The notes beneath the pieces are model-generated. The model was not told the origin of the DNA and made no database searches. It saw nothing but the letters and a program-made list of their open reading frames with translations. From Pantoea eucrina (GTDB lineage: Bacteria > Pseudomonadota > Gammaproteobacteria > Enterobacterales > Enterobacteriaceae), in the NCBI RefSeq assembly GCF_002095385.1, contig NZ_MIPP01000018.1:1-64000 (forward strand): 64,000 bases of DNA. The letters run 5' to 3'. The position numbers were made by a program, and so were the translations under genes. Shown here piece after piece: positions 35,906 to 44,691 of this stretch (positions are counted from its first letter, which is position 1; each line of letters starts with the position of its first letter).

Positions 35906-38055
35906 AGAGCCTCCGCGCTGCCGGGCAGCAGCTGCTGAAAGGCGTCCGGACTCAGCGGTTCGCCCAGGGCATGCCCCTGAATCGTATTGCATTCAGCCTG
36001 GTTCACCAGCATTCGCTGCGCGCTGTTTTCTACTCCTTCAGCCAGCACCCTGAGCTGCAGACTCTTCCCCAGCGCCGCCAGCGCCCCGAACATCATGCGG
36101 ATACGGCTGTTTTCAGTCAGCTGCGCCGTCAGTGACTTATCCAGCTTCAGGCCGTTGACAAATTCATGCTGCAGCAAACTGATGGCACCCAGCGCGCGGC
36201 CATAGTGATCGATAATAAAACTGGCGCCGGTTTGTCTGATTGCGTTCAGGCGCGCCGGCACTTCCTGTACCAGCGCTGTCAGCATTGACTCATCCACTTC
36301 CAGATCGACAAAACCGGCGTCGCTGCCGGTGAGTTCCCGCAGCAGTTTGTCCAGCCGGATATCATCCAGCTGGCGGGGAAACAGGTTAATGCTGACGCGC
36401 AGCGCCGGATGCCGCTGCCGCCACAGGATGACCTGCTGCAGCGCGCTGCGCAGCACCCATTCACCCAGCGTTATTGAGAGCGAACTTTTCATCAGCATGC
36501 CAATAAATGCCTCAGGCAGCAGCAGGCCGCGCGTCGGATGCTGCCAGCGCAGCAGTGCTTCACAGCCCGTAAGCACATGGCTTGTTGCATCAAACTGTGG
36601 CTGATAATAGAGCACAAACTGGTGCTGCCGCACGGCGACTTCCAGCTCGCGCTCAAAGCGACGTCGCTGCTGCTCCGCCTCCAGAAACGCGGGGACGAAC
36701 TCTACGCTGCAGCCTTTACCGGCTGCTTTTGCCTGATAGAGTGCGAGATCGGCAGCAGACATCATCGCTGAGGCATCGCGACCATGCTGCGGCCAGGAAG
36801 CGATACCCAGACTGGCACCCACCACGACCGGCGTCTCCTGATAACTGAAGGGACTCTGCACCGCCTCTACCAGCTGTTGTGCGATCTGCTGCGCGGCCTG
36901 GCTATCTCCAGGCAGCAGAATCACGAACTCATCCCCGCCAAGCCGGGCAGCCATGATTGCCTGAGCGCAGACCGTGCGGATTTGTCCGGCGACGTGACAC
37001 AGCAGCGCATCGCCCGCCGCATGCCCCAGCATATCGTTGACCTCTTTAAAGCCATCGAGGTCGACCATCAGCAGCGTGAACGGAACGTCCGCCCGCGTCA
37101 GCTGCTCCAGCTGATCCATAAATGCACTGCGGCTGGCCAGCCGCGTGAGCATATCGAGTGACGCGAGTTCACACAGCCGCGCTTCACTTTCATGACGTTC
37201 GGTGACATCGCGGATGATCATGCCAACCAGGCGCTCCTGATCTTCCTGCCAGCCAGAGAACGAGACCTCTGCCGGAAACGCCTGCCCGCTGCGTCGCCTT
37301 GCCCATATTTGCACCCGGCGCGGCTGTGAGATAGCTGACCGATCGGCCATCATGCGCGCCAGCTCCTGACGATAGGCGGTCTGCGAGCGTTCTGACACCA
37401 GATCCGCGACATATTCACCCAGCATCTCCTGCGCACTGTAGCCAAACAGCCGGGTCGCGGCAGGGTTCCAGAATATGACACCCTGCCGGATATCGGTGCA
37501 GATAATGGCATCAGAGGAGGTTGAAGAGATCGCCTCCAGCCGCTGCTGACTGCTGTGCCGCAGCAGCTCCAGACGATGCACCTCCAGCTGGTCCATAACC
37601 AGCGAGGCGATAGCGGCCAGATGCCGGCGATCGGTAGCATTCAGCGCGGCGCGCGGCTGCGTATCGATCAGGCAGACGGTGCCAATGCGGTGGTCATCAG
37701 GGGTAGTGAGCGGAATACCGGCATAGAAGCGAATATGGGGATACCCCAGCACCAGCGGATTCTGGCTGAAACGCGCATCCAGACGGGTGTCCGGCACGCA
37801 GAGTACATCGTCCTGTTCAAGGGTAAAATGACAAAACGCGACGCTGCGTGAGGTTTCGCAGATTGAGAGTCCGTGACGCGATTTAAAAAACTGCCGGTCA
37901 CTGTCAATCAGCGAAATAAACGCCACCGGTACGCGAAACAGCCGCGCTGCCAGCATGGTAAGGCGGTCCAGCGCGTCAGAAGGTGGCGTATTCATCAGCT
38001 GATACTGTGCCAGCGCCTCAAGGCGTGCCGCTTCGGCGTCAGGTGTGGGTTGCAA
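35899..38055 (-). CDS. GAF-PAS-GGDEF-EAL(degenerate) diguanylate cyclase
   Basis: A 718-aa protein. The GAF domain is at about 20-165, PAS at about 170-290 (ending IIRDVTERHESEARL), and GGDEF at about 300-450 with an intact RLGGDEFVILLPG site. The EAL domain at about 465-715 keeps EALLRW and LAEGVEN, but the metal-binding DDFGTG is DHYGRA. The second Asp is lost, so hydrolysis is unlikely. It should synthesise c-di-GMP. The GAF domain resembles that of the coupled downstream protein, so one signal may control both. Confidence 0.9.
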   Translation of the reverse strand: MQPTPDAEAARLEALAQYQLMNTPPSDALDRLTMLAARLFRVPVAFISLIDSDRQFFKSRHGLSICETSRSVAFCHFTLEQDDVLCVPDTRLDARFSQNPLVLGYPHIRFYAGIPLTTPDDHRIGTVCLIDTQPRAALNATDRRHLAAIASLVMDQLEVHRLELLRHSSQQRLEAISSTSSDAIICTDIRQGVIFWNPAATRLFGYSAQEMLGEYVADLVSERSQTAYRQELARMMADRSAISQPRRVQIWARRRSGQAFPAEVSFSGWQEDQERLVGMIIRDVTERHESEARLCELASLDMLTRLASRSAFMDQLEQLTRADVPFTLLMVDLDGFKEVNDMLGHAAGDALLCHVAGQIRTVCAQAIMAARLGGDEFVILLPGDSQAAQQIAQQLVEAVQSPFSYQETPVVVGASLGIASWPQHGRDASAMMSAADLALYQAKAAGKGCSVEFVPAFLEAEQQRRRFERELEVAVRQHQFVLYYQPQFDATSHVLTGCEALLRWQHPTRGLLLPEAFIGMLMKSSLSITLGEWVLRSALQQVILWRQRHPALRVSINLFPRQLDDIRLDKLLRELTGSDAGFVDLEVDESMLTALVQEVPARLNAIRQTGASFIIDHYGRALGAISLLQHEFVNGLKLDKSLTAQLTENSRIRMMFGALAALGKSLQLRVLAEGVENSAQRMLVNQAECNTIQGHALGEPLSPDAFQQLLPGSAEALC

Positions 38056-38158
38056 CGGCGATCCCCTGTTGTGAATGCTGTGGCCGGCTTGACACAGCAG
38101 AGTGGGGACACGTTCAGTCAGACAGATAGCCTGTCGCCGGAAGAAAGGTCCTGCATAG

Positions 38159-38192
38159 CTGACTGAGCTAATTAACTCAGTCAGGCAATTTT
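38159..38192 (+). terminator. Terminator-like hairpin in the plus direction
   Basis: CTGACTGAG (38159-38167) and CTCAGTCAG (38176-38184) with an 8-nt loop, followed by GCAATTTTTTT. It points rightward although no rightward gene precedes it. It may block antisense transcription into the leftward genes. Bases 38056-38318 hold no gene. Confidence 0.55.
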
Positions 38193-38318
38193 TTTGTCAG
38201 TACGCTGCCGATAGCAGCAAACAGGAGATGTATAGCGTCATATGCCTGTTGCTACATTATCGGCATAACAGACCAGAACTTCAGGCGGAATCTGTTTTCA
38301 ACCGTAAGTAACTATTTC

Positions 38319-38705
38319 TTAACGCGGGCAGCTGAGATCGCCCTCTTCGCAGTTAAGCAGCGACTGCAACTCTTTGATTCGCTGCTCCGTTTTGTTCTGC
38401 AGACATTGCGATATCAGCATCGGATGAATTGAGCCGCCGTGCGTGGAGGAGGTCATAAAATCGCAGTCGGCATCGCGCCAGGCGATCCAGCGCCGCTGCG
38501 CAGTCTGAAGCAGCGTTTTCTGATCGCCGCTCATCCGCTTCAGTACCTGGCGATAGCTGCTGTTCAGTGCTTTATCAGCGACATTGTACGCATTTGCCGC
38601 ACACTCATTCATTTCCATCTGTGTTTCAGCCTTGTCGCACTCTGCTGCCATTATGCCAGCGGCAGGCAGCATCAACAGCGCACCAAGTATGAACTTTTTC
38701 ATCAC
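38319..38705 (-). CDS. LprI/DUF1311-family periplasmic protein
   Basis: A 128-aa protein with signal peptide MMKKFILGALLMLPAAGIMA. The mature part has the DUF1311 pattern: AETQMEMNECA, ADKALNSSYRQVLKRM, RRWIAWRDADCDF, and paired Cys residues. LprI of Mycobacterium inhibits lysozyme; the general enterobacterial function is uncertain. Single gene. Confidence 0.88.
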   Translation of the reverse strand: MMKKFILGALLMLPAAGIMAAECDKAETQMEMNECAANAYNVADKALNSSYRQVLKRMSGDQKTLLQTAQRRWIAWRDADCDFMTSSTHGGSIHPMLISQCLQNKTEQRIKELQSLLNCEEGDLSCPR

Positions 38706-38772
38706 GTTCTCTCCGTTTTATAGTGTCCTGATAGTGGCTCTGCAAGTGTAGTCAGCCATAGCGCTGAAAGTC

Positions 38773-39807
38773 TTATTGTGAAAAGTGGTTATCCATAAAA
38801 TTAACCATCGCGCCGTCATGTGCATCGATGTGACGAATATAGCGCATGACCGTTTCCGGCTTTTTCCACGTTCCTTCCTGCATGATCTGCGCCGTACTGT
38901 ATTTTTTCGCCGCCATATCGATAGCGGCCCCGACGCGGGTACTGTGACCACTCCAGCCGCGATAGCGATTTTTATTGGGGGCGGCGTCGTTGCCCGGCCC
39001 CGCCTGCTGCCAGGCGCGAACAAATATATCCTCCAGCGCGCGCGTTGACAGCGGCTTTGCACTCGCGACTGCGGCGCGGTTAGTACGATGAACCGGGCCG
39101 AAAAGATAAGCATCTGGCTCATTAATTAAGCCGGAGAGTTGCAGCCACGTCGTAAGCCGTTCTGAAGAGAGCTCCCCCAGTGCTTTAATCAGGCCGCCGG
39201 TCATCACAATAGTTTTGGTCCAGCCCACATCAAGGATAATGCGTCCGTCAGCCGCGCGCGTAATATCTCTGACGCGTAACCGGCCCACTTCACTGATACG
39301 CAGCAGCGTGGCGTAAGCAACGTGCAAAAAAGCGAGATCGCGCACCTGCTGAAGACGCTCTGAACCTGACCAGAGTCTGTCCAGCGTCAGCAAATCTGTT
39401 ATGCGAAACGGTACCGCCTGACCCGCGCGCTCCCCCTGAATCACCGCAGTACGGTTGATCTTTTTAATGGCACGAAACACCTGCGGGGCGCTGTTAGGCG
39501 GCATCAGACCCGCGTTACGGTGTAACATTGAGATCAGCGCCGCGTGCGTTGCGATAGTGGAAGAGGCTCTGCCGCTGCTCTGCAGCCAGAGCAGATAATC
39601 CCGGAGGCAGGCAGGAGACATGGGTAAAAATGAGCGGCCATGCTCACTGGCCCAGCGGCTGCAGCTGCGCATCACGCTCAGCAGCTGACGCCACGTGTTG
39701 TCAGAAAAAGCATCTTTATCGCTGACAAACTCTTTCAGCCGCTGCGTTATGTCGTCATCGGCCGCAGTAATGAAGCCTGCAGCCGGGATGATTTCACTCA
39801 TAATCAC
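38773..39807 (-). CDS. Cre-like tyrosine recombinase
   Basis: A 344-aa protein, the length of phage P1 Cre (343). The active site is complete: Arg170 (LLRISE), Lys198 (WTKT), His288 and Arg291 (GHSTRVGAA), Trp314, Tyr323 (MRYIRH), at nearly Cre numbering. AFSDNTWRQLLSVMRSCSRW, the DYLLWLQ segment and TLLRISEVGRLRVRDI track Cre directly. On a large low-copy plasmid its probable role is dimer resolution at a lox-like site. A dyad at 39832-39888 lies just upstream. No phage genes accompany it. Confidence 0.9.
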   Translation of the reverse strand: MIMSEIIPAAGFITAADDDITQRLKEFVSDKDAFSDNTWRQLLSVMRSCSRWASEHGRSFLPMSPACLRDYLLWLQSSGRASSTIATHAALISMLHRNAGLMPPNSAPQVFRAIKKINRTAVIQGERAGQAVPFRITDLLTLDRLWSGSERLQQVRDLAFLHVAYATLLRISEVGRLRVRDITRAADGRIILDVGWTKTIVMTGGLIKALGELSSERLTTWLQLSGLINEPDAYLFGPVHRTNRAAVASAKPLSTRALEDIFVRAWQQAGPGNDAAPNKNRYRGWSGHSTRVGAAIDMAAKKYSTAQIMQEGTWKKPETVMRYIRHIDAHDGAMVNFMDNHFSQ

Positions 39808-39831
39808 TCTTTCTGCTCAGATTAACGGCAA

Positions 39832-39888
39832 CGCTACGCGATTTTTGCAGGGGATTACCTCCCGATAACCTGCAGAATCGACGTAGCG
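39832..39888. promoter_or_regulatory. 57-bp dyad upstream of the Cre-like gene
   Basis: Two 20-bp arms (39832-39851 and 39869-39888) match at 15 of 20 positions, with perfect outer CGCTACG/CGTAGCG and inner TGCAGG/CCTGCA blocks, around a 17-bp centre. It begins 25 bp before the start codon. It could be the recombination site or an operator. Its spacing differs from loxP (13-8-13). Confidence 0.5.
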
Positions 39889-40350
39889 ACGCCTGAATTT
39901 TGACCGATCGGGACGAATTCACAGAACCCAATCGAATGTATCTTTTGACGCTTATCTTAACGTGAACGGCACAAAGAAGATAACCTCATATAATGGGTAT
40001 TATATGAATTTATAAAAACATCTCTGTTGCGCCGATATGCAGATTTAATTTGTCCGGGATCATGCATCAGGAAACCCAATCAAAAAGCGTGACGGTTATA
40101 CGCTATATTTATCCTGTCGATGTTAACGCTAAGCTGTAATGTTCCCTGGCGATTTTCTGGGGAATTTCTCATGATCAAAGAGACAGTTACTGTTTTTACT
40201 AAGGTTATTTTAGATATTCGAAGAGCCCTCTCTTCGCACCAGTTGAACTGACAATGTCCGCTTCTGGCACAAAGCGGATTGTGATCAGCGTTCTTACAGC
40301 TATTTTTCTGACGTCCATCGTGACTTGCCCTAAGCATGTTGTAGTGCAAT
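39889..40350. other. Intergenic region between the Cre-like gene and relBE
   Basis: About 460 bp, AT-rich, without a convincing gene. TTATCCTGTCGA at 40109-40120 recurs at 40975-40986, on the far side of relBE. A short inverted repeat CCGCTT/AAGCGG lies at about 40259-40275. Confidence 0.5.
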
Positions 40351-40376
40351 AATTGTAATGACATTTGTAATTACAA
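40351..40376 (+). promoter_or_regulatory. relBE operator
   Basis: The palindrome TTGTAATTACAA (40365-40376) follows another TTGTAAT half-site at 40353-40359. From memory this is the arrangement and sequence of the E. coli relO site bound by RelB and RelB-RelE. It ends 12 bp before the relB ATG, which has AGAGGTG as its ribosome site. Confidence 0.8.
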
Positions 40377-40388
40377 GAGGTGTAAGAC

Positions 40389-40628
40389 ATGGGTAGCATA
40401 AACCTGCGTATTGACGATGAACTTAAAGCGCGTTCTTACGCCGCGCTTGAAAAAATGGGTATTACTCCCTCTGAAGCGCTTCGCCTCATGCTTGAATATA
40501 TCGCTGAAAATGAACGTTTGCCGTTCAAACAGACACTCCTTAGTGATGAAGACGCTGAACTCGTGGAGATAGTGAAAGAGCGTCTTCGCAATCCTAAGCC
40601 AGTACGCGTGACGCTGGATGAGCTCTGA
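40389..40628 (+). CDS. relB: RelB antitoxin
   Basis: A 79-aa protein. The N-terminal ribbon-helix-helix (GSINLRIDDELKARSYAALEKMGITPSEALRLML) binds the operator; the C-terminal part (LRNPKPVRVTLDEL) wraps RelE. It is almost the E. coli K-12 RelB sequence as remembered, to the nucleotide level in most places. The stop overlaps the relE start by one base (TGATG). RelB is degraded by Lon, freeing the toxin. Confidence 0.95.
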   Translation: MGSINLRIDDELKARSYAALEKMGITPSEALRLMLEYIAENERLPFKQTLLSDEDAELVEIVKERLRNPKPVRVTLDEL

Positions 40629-40915
40629 TGGCGTATTTACTGGATTTTGACGAGCGGGCACTAAAGGAATGGCGAAAGCTGGGCTCGACGGTACGTGAAC
40701 AGTTGAAAAAGAAGTTGGCTGAAGTACTTGAGTCACCCCGGATTGAAGCGAACAAGCTCCGTGGTATGCCTGACTGTTACAAGATTAAGCTCCGGTCTTC
40801 AGGCTATCGCCTTGTATACCAGGTTATAGACGAGAAAGTTGTTGTCTTCGTGATTTCTGTTGGGAAAAGAGAACGCTCGGAAGTATATAGCGAGGCGGTC
40901 AAACGCATTCTCTGA
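40628..40915 (+). CDS. relE: RelE toxin
   Basis: A 95-aa ribosome-dependent mRNA endonuclease. The catalytic features are present: Lys-rich helix KKKLAEVLE, Arg in KLRSSGYRLVYQV, and the C-terminal Tyr in SEVYSEAVKRIL. The sequence is close to identical with E. coli RelE, and the following 50 bp (to about 40970) also resemble the E. coli relE-relF spacer before diverging. Recent horizontal acquisition is inferred. Confidence 0.95.
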   Translation: MAYLLDFDERALKEWRKLGSTVREQLKKKLAEVLESPRIEANKLRGMPDCYKIKLRSSGYRLVYQVIDEKVVVFVISVGKRERSEVYSEAVKRIL

Positions 40916-41042
40916 ATCAAAGCATGAAATCTCTGTTTCGCACCGAAGGTGACACTTCTGTTTTGCGTTGACAATTATCCTGTCGACGTGCTTCAGGGCG
41001 TAGTGAAAAAACAATCACCGATGCGATAAGAAGGAGTCTGTT

Positions 41043-41348
41043 ATGGCTGAACCGGCATTTAATGGCGGTGAGTTACTTGAGTCTTTTGCCAATTCCCTGA
41101 TGCATTCAGGCTATTTAACCCCTGAACTGAAGGCAAAGTTAATGCAGGAACGGGTGATCTATTTGCCTGTGCCCGACAACGATCGCATGCTGTTTGAAGT
41201 CAGGATAGATAGCCGCGACAGGCTTCACGTCTGTACTGTGCCTGTGAAAGTGAAACCGGAAGCGGCGGATAAATGCAGAATCAGGGCTTTTCTGAACCGC
41301 TCCAGAGCGGATACAACTCGTCCGGCAGGCTATAAATTTCCAAAATAA
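41043..41348 (+). CDS. Small protein of unknown function
   Basis: A 101-aa protein with a good ribosome site (AAGAAGGAG, 8 nt before the ATG). The N-terminal helix GELLESFANSLMHSGYLTPELKAKL and a beta-rich middle (MLFEVRIDSRDRLHVCTVPVKV) suggest a compact fold. The C-terminus is basic. No family recognised. Downstream of relBE in the same direction but separated by 127 bp. Confidence 0.6.
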   Translation: MAEPAFNGGELLESFANSLMHSGYLTPELKAKLMQERVIYLPVPDNDRMLFEVRIDSRDRLHVCTVPVKVKPEAADKCRIRAFLNRSRADTTRPAGYKFPK

Positions 41349-42161
41349 TGCCATACGATATGAGCATATAAAATCTCTGATAAAGATTTTTATGCTCATG
41401 CTTTACATTATAATTAATTTATAAATAATATGTTTTCATCTGCAGGCATAGCTATCACCAGCCCTGATATTTAAAATAAATATATTTAACAAGTGAAACC
41501 GTGCATATATTATGTGATGTGTTATTAAAGAAAGCGTAAAGATATGAAATTGTTGTGAACTCATTACATGACAAATAATAACAAGTAACATTCAAATGAA
41601 GTTAAATTTATGTCATTGATTTTAGGCGTTTTATATAATCGAATTATTTAAACATCGACGATCTGTCTTTTTCCTTAGCCGCCACCAAATACTCCTGCAA
41701 TCATTTAACGCCGCTAATTTAGAGCCTTTTCTTCGGAAATAGCACCTGTCATTGCGTGCCTGACGCTGCCCCATAAGCAACAGCATATGATATGCACGAC
41801 AGCAATGCTGTTAGCCATTTAATAAAAAACAATGACTGCTATCATGCCATAATTTCAGGCCGGTTATCTTTATTTACTCCTGAATCAAATCAGGGCAATT
41901 AAGGGCGCGCAGCTTGTAAGAAAAAAATTAAAATATCCTGCATGGTGTATCTTGCATTAATTAAGCTAAGCCTCAGCGCTAATTTATCTCCTGTTTACCT
42001 GAGCACTTTATTTTCCTTCATCTATACTCAATGCGTTAGATAAACCAGCTGCTGGCTCCCGATCCGGCAGCGGCGCTATCTTTTTTTGCAGGCTATTGTG
42101 CTCAGCGTTGCGCACGGCCTGTGGGTTTACATGACGTCTTTCAACAGGGGGATCTCCTGCT
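41349..42161. other. AT-rich intergenic region
   Basis: About 810 bp without a credible gene. The left 300 bp (41350-41660) are very AT-rich; the rest is nearer average. The frame at 42086-42487 is a shadow of the sldB-like gene. The promoter of the dehydrogenase operon must lie in the right end. Confidence 0.55.
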
Positions 42162-42524
42162 ATGTTGCATTCTCAATCTTCACGGCTGGGCAGCATATTG
42201 CTGCTCATCGCAGCCGTTATTGGCTTTGGCGTAGCGCTCTGGGCCTGGCTCACGCCGCTGACCGGCGTAACCGGCACCATCGGTGCACTCGGTGTGGCTA
42301 TTGCCAGCGTGGTACTGGCGCTGCTGACTCTGCTGTTGCGCGGCAGCACCGGCGGCGCGCGCGTTTTCTGGATCGTTGTGACGCTGGCGGTGCTGTTTGG
42401 TATCGGCTTCTCCGCTGCGCTGCTGCACCAGTACATCATTACTGCAGCCATGGTGGTCGGCCTGATTGGGCTTATCGCGCTGAGTAAACAAACAGGGCGC
42501 CATGCCCAACGCGTCAGAGTCTGA
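42162..42524 (+). CDS. Small membrane subunit of a PQQ dehydrogenase (SldB-like)
   Basis: A 120-aa protein with four hydrophobic helices (about 10-30, 37-60, 67-85, 88-107). It resembles both the membrane N-terminus of Gcd-type dehydrogenases and the separate SldB subunit of Gluconobacter polyol dehydrogenase (about 126 aa). It directly precedes the catalytic gene, with 10 bp between stop and GTG start. It probably anchors the dehydrogenase and passes electrons to ubiquinone. Confidence 0.8.
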   Translation: MLHSQSSRLGSILLLIAAVIGFGVALWAWLTPLTGVTGTIGALGVAIASVVLALLTLLLRGSTGGARVFWIVVTLAVLFGIGFSAALLHQYIITAAMVVGLIGLIALSKQTGRHAQRVRV

Positions 42525-42534
42525 GGAGTCACCT

Positions 42535-44634
42535 GTGCAAAACACTAACTATTCGCCGCTGATGAAAGTCAGTATGACGGCACTTGCGCTGCTGGTGAGT
42601 TCATTTTCACTGCACGCAGAAGATAAAGCCACCGAAGCGTCGATGGGCGCGCGTCAAAAACTGGATGTGGATGCTGCCGATCAGCAGGATGCGGGAACCA
42701 CAAAAACCACCGATGATGCATCCACCGGCAAGCTTGATGGACAGAAAGTGGAATCCGCTGCTAACCCGGCTACACCACTGGTGCCGGCAGGCGCAACCTG
42801 GGACAGCTTTCACGGTCAGCTGAACGCACAGAAATATAGCCCGCTGAAGCAGATCACGACGGAAAACGTCAGCAAACTGAAGAAGATCTGGGAGTTTCAT
42901 ACCGGTGATGTCTCAGACGGAAAAGGGGATACGCCTGCCACGGTCTGGTCCGCTACGCCAATTTTTGCCAATGAGACTATTTACGTCGGCACGCCGTTCG
43001 ATCGGTTAATTGCGCTCGATCCGGGTACCGGTAAAGAGAAGTGGCATTACGATACCAAATCACCGCGTAAAGCACTGACGCAACCGGTCCTGAAAAACCG
43101 CGGCGTGTCATACTGGCAGGCTAAAAATCCGGTAGCAGGCGAAGCATGTCAGAAGATTGTTTATATGGGCACCGTTGACGCTAAGCTCTGGGCGCTGGAT
43201 GCCGACTCCGGCAAACCGTGCGAAAACTTTGCCAATAAAGGCGTGTTAGACATCGATCAGTGGAATACCGTTAACGCGAAGTATCCGCTCTCTATTCTGC
43301 AGCCGCCTACGGTTGTGGGCGATCATTTAATGATTGGCTGGGCAGGTAAAGACTGGGCATATGCAGAAGCCCCTCCAGGCACGGTCTTTACCGTAAACGC
43401 CCAGACCGGCAAGCTGGAATGGACCTTTGAAGCGATTCCGGAAAACGTTCGCGCCCGCACCGGTACCGCCAACGTCTGGACTCACATGTCAGCAGATGAG
43501 GCCAACGGTCTGGTCTATCTGCCTGTTTCATCCCCATCGCCTAACTACTGGGGCGGCAACCGCACGGAGTCTATTCCGCTGGGTACCTCAACGACCGCGC
43601 TGGATATCAAAACCGGTAAAGTTGTCTGGTCGCGCCAGTGGGTGCATCACGATGTGTGGGATTACGATATCAACTCTGCGCCGACGCTGATGGACATTAC
43701 CGTAAATGGTAAGCAGATCCCGGCGCTGGTTCAGGCCACCAAGCAGGGCTTCCTGTTTGTGGTAAATCGCCTGACCGGTGAAGATGTCTGGCCAATTGAA
43801 GAGCGCCCGGTGCCGCAGGGCGATGGTTCAGTACAGGGTGAAAAACTGGCCCCTACGCAGCCTTTCCCGACCAAACCCGCTCCGCTGCTGGATCAGTCGA
43901 AAAAGCCGGCTATCTGGAAGCTGGCTGACATCGTAGGAGCAGGTCAGTGTTCCCGCCTGTGGGACAAGCTGAGCTACGATGGCATGTATTCGCCGCCTAC
44001 AACCAAAGGCGAAGGTGTGCTGACCTATCCTGACAGCGCTGGCGGCGTACAGTGGGGTGGCGTGGCGTTCGATCCGCAGAAGCAGATCGCTATCGTCAAC
44101 ACCTCGCACATTGTGCAGTATATCAAGCTCTACAGCCGTGAAGATTATGAGAAAGCGGATAACGGCTCGGGCAATGAAAGCGGTTTTGCACCTCAGGAAG
44201 GTGCCCCGTATGGTCTGCGTCTGATGGTCGCAAACAACTGGCTGGGCATGCCGTGCTGGCAGCCGCCGTTTGGCGAAATCGTGGCGATCGATATGCATAC
44301 CGGTGACGTGAAGTGGCGTCGTCCGGTCGGTGCTTCGCAGCAGTACGGCTTCTTTATGCCAGAAAGCTGGGGCTCACCGACGATTGGTGGTCCGGCAGTC
44401 ACCGCAGGCGGCGTGATCTTTATCGGTGCCTCAATGGATGCCAAAGTCCGCGCCTACTCCGTGGACACAGGTGAAGAGCTGTGGGCCGATCAGGTAGAAG
44501 CACCTGCCGTTGCTAACCCGTCTGTCTATGAGTATAAAGGGCGTCAGTATGTCGCCTTTGTGGCGGGTGGTAATACGATTCTGAAAGATCAGGTCGGCGA
44601 TCAGGTTGTGGTTTACGCCCTTCCGGAAGAGTGA
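42535..44634 (+). CDS. PQQ-dependent membrane-associated dehydrogenase (SldA/Gcd-type)
   Basis: A 699-aa protein. GTG at 42535 is chosen for its GAGGAG site (42523-42528) and because the signal peptide then begins correctly (MKVSMTALALLVSSFSLHA, cleavage near residue 28). The body is the eight-bladed Gcd-type propeller: TWDSFHGQLNAQKYSPLKQIT, WVHHDVWDYDINSAP (substrate and PQQ site), and GGVQWGGVAFDP. It lacks the five N-terminal helices of E. coli Gcd. It should oxidise a sugar or polyol in the periplasm; the substrate cannot be fixed from sequence. No pqq synthesis genes are in the window. Confidence 0.9.
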   Translation: MQNTNYSPLMKVSMTALALLVSSFSLHAEDKATEASMGARQKLDVDAADQQDAGTTKTTDDASTGKLDGQKVESAANPATPLVPAGATWDSFHGQLNAQKYSPLKQITTENVSKLKKIWEFHTGDVSDGKGDTPATVWSATPIFANETIYVGTPFDRLIALDPGTGKEKWHYDTKSPRKALTQPVLKNRGVSYWQAKNPVAGEACQKIVYMGTVDAKLWALDADSGKPCENFANKGVLDIDQWNTVNAKYPLSILQPPTVVGDHLMIGWAGKDWAYAEAPPGTVFTVNAQTGKLEWTFEAIPENVRARTGTANVWTHMSADEANGLVYLPVSSPSPNYWGGNRTESIPLGTSTTALDIKTGKVVWSRQWVHHDVWDYDINSAPTLMDITVNGKQIPALVQATKQGFLFVVNRLTGEDVWPIEERPVPQGDGSVQGEKLAPTQPFPTKPAPLLDQSKKPAIWKLADIVGAGQCSRLWDKLSYDGMYSPPTTKGEGVLTYPDSAGGVQWGGVAFDPQKQIAIVNTSHIVQYIKLYSREDYEKADNGSGNESGFAPQEGAPYGLRLMVANNWLGMPCWQPPFGEIVAIDMHTGDVKWRRPVGASQQYGFFMPESWGSPTIGGPAVTAGGVIFIGASMDAKVRAYSVDTGEELWADQVEAPAVANPSVYEYKGRQYVAFVAGGNTILKDQVGDQVVVYALPEE

Positions 44635-44658
44635 TCCTGCATATGCAGCGGTAAACAG

Positions 44659-44687
44659 AGCGGGGCCTGAGTGCCCCGCTTTTTTAT
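44659..44687 (+). terminator. Terminator after the PQQ dehydrogenase
   Basis: AGCGGGGC (44659-44666), loop CTGAGT, GCCCCGCT (44673-44680), then TTTTTTATT. It begins 24 bp after the stop. Strong and typical. Confidence 0.9.
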
Positions 44688-44691
44688 TACG

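Noticed and set aside
39832-39888. Identification of the dyad as a true loxP site
   Set aside because: Arm and spacer lengths differ from loxP (13-8-13) and the sequence is unrelated, so it is listed only as a candidate site or operator.
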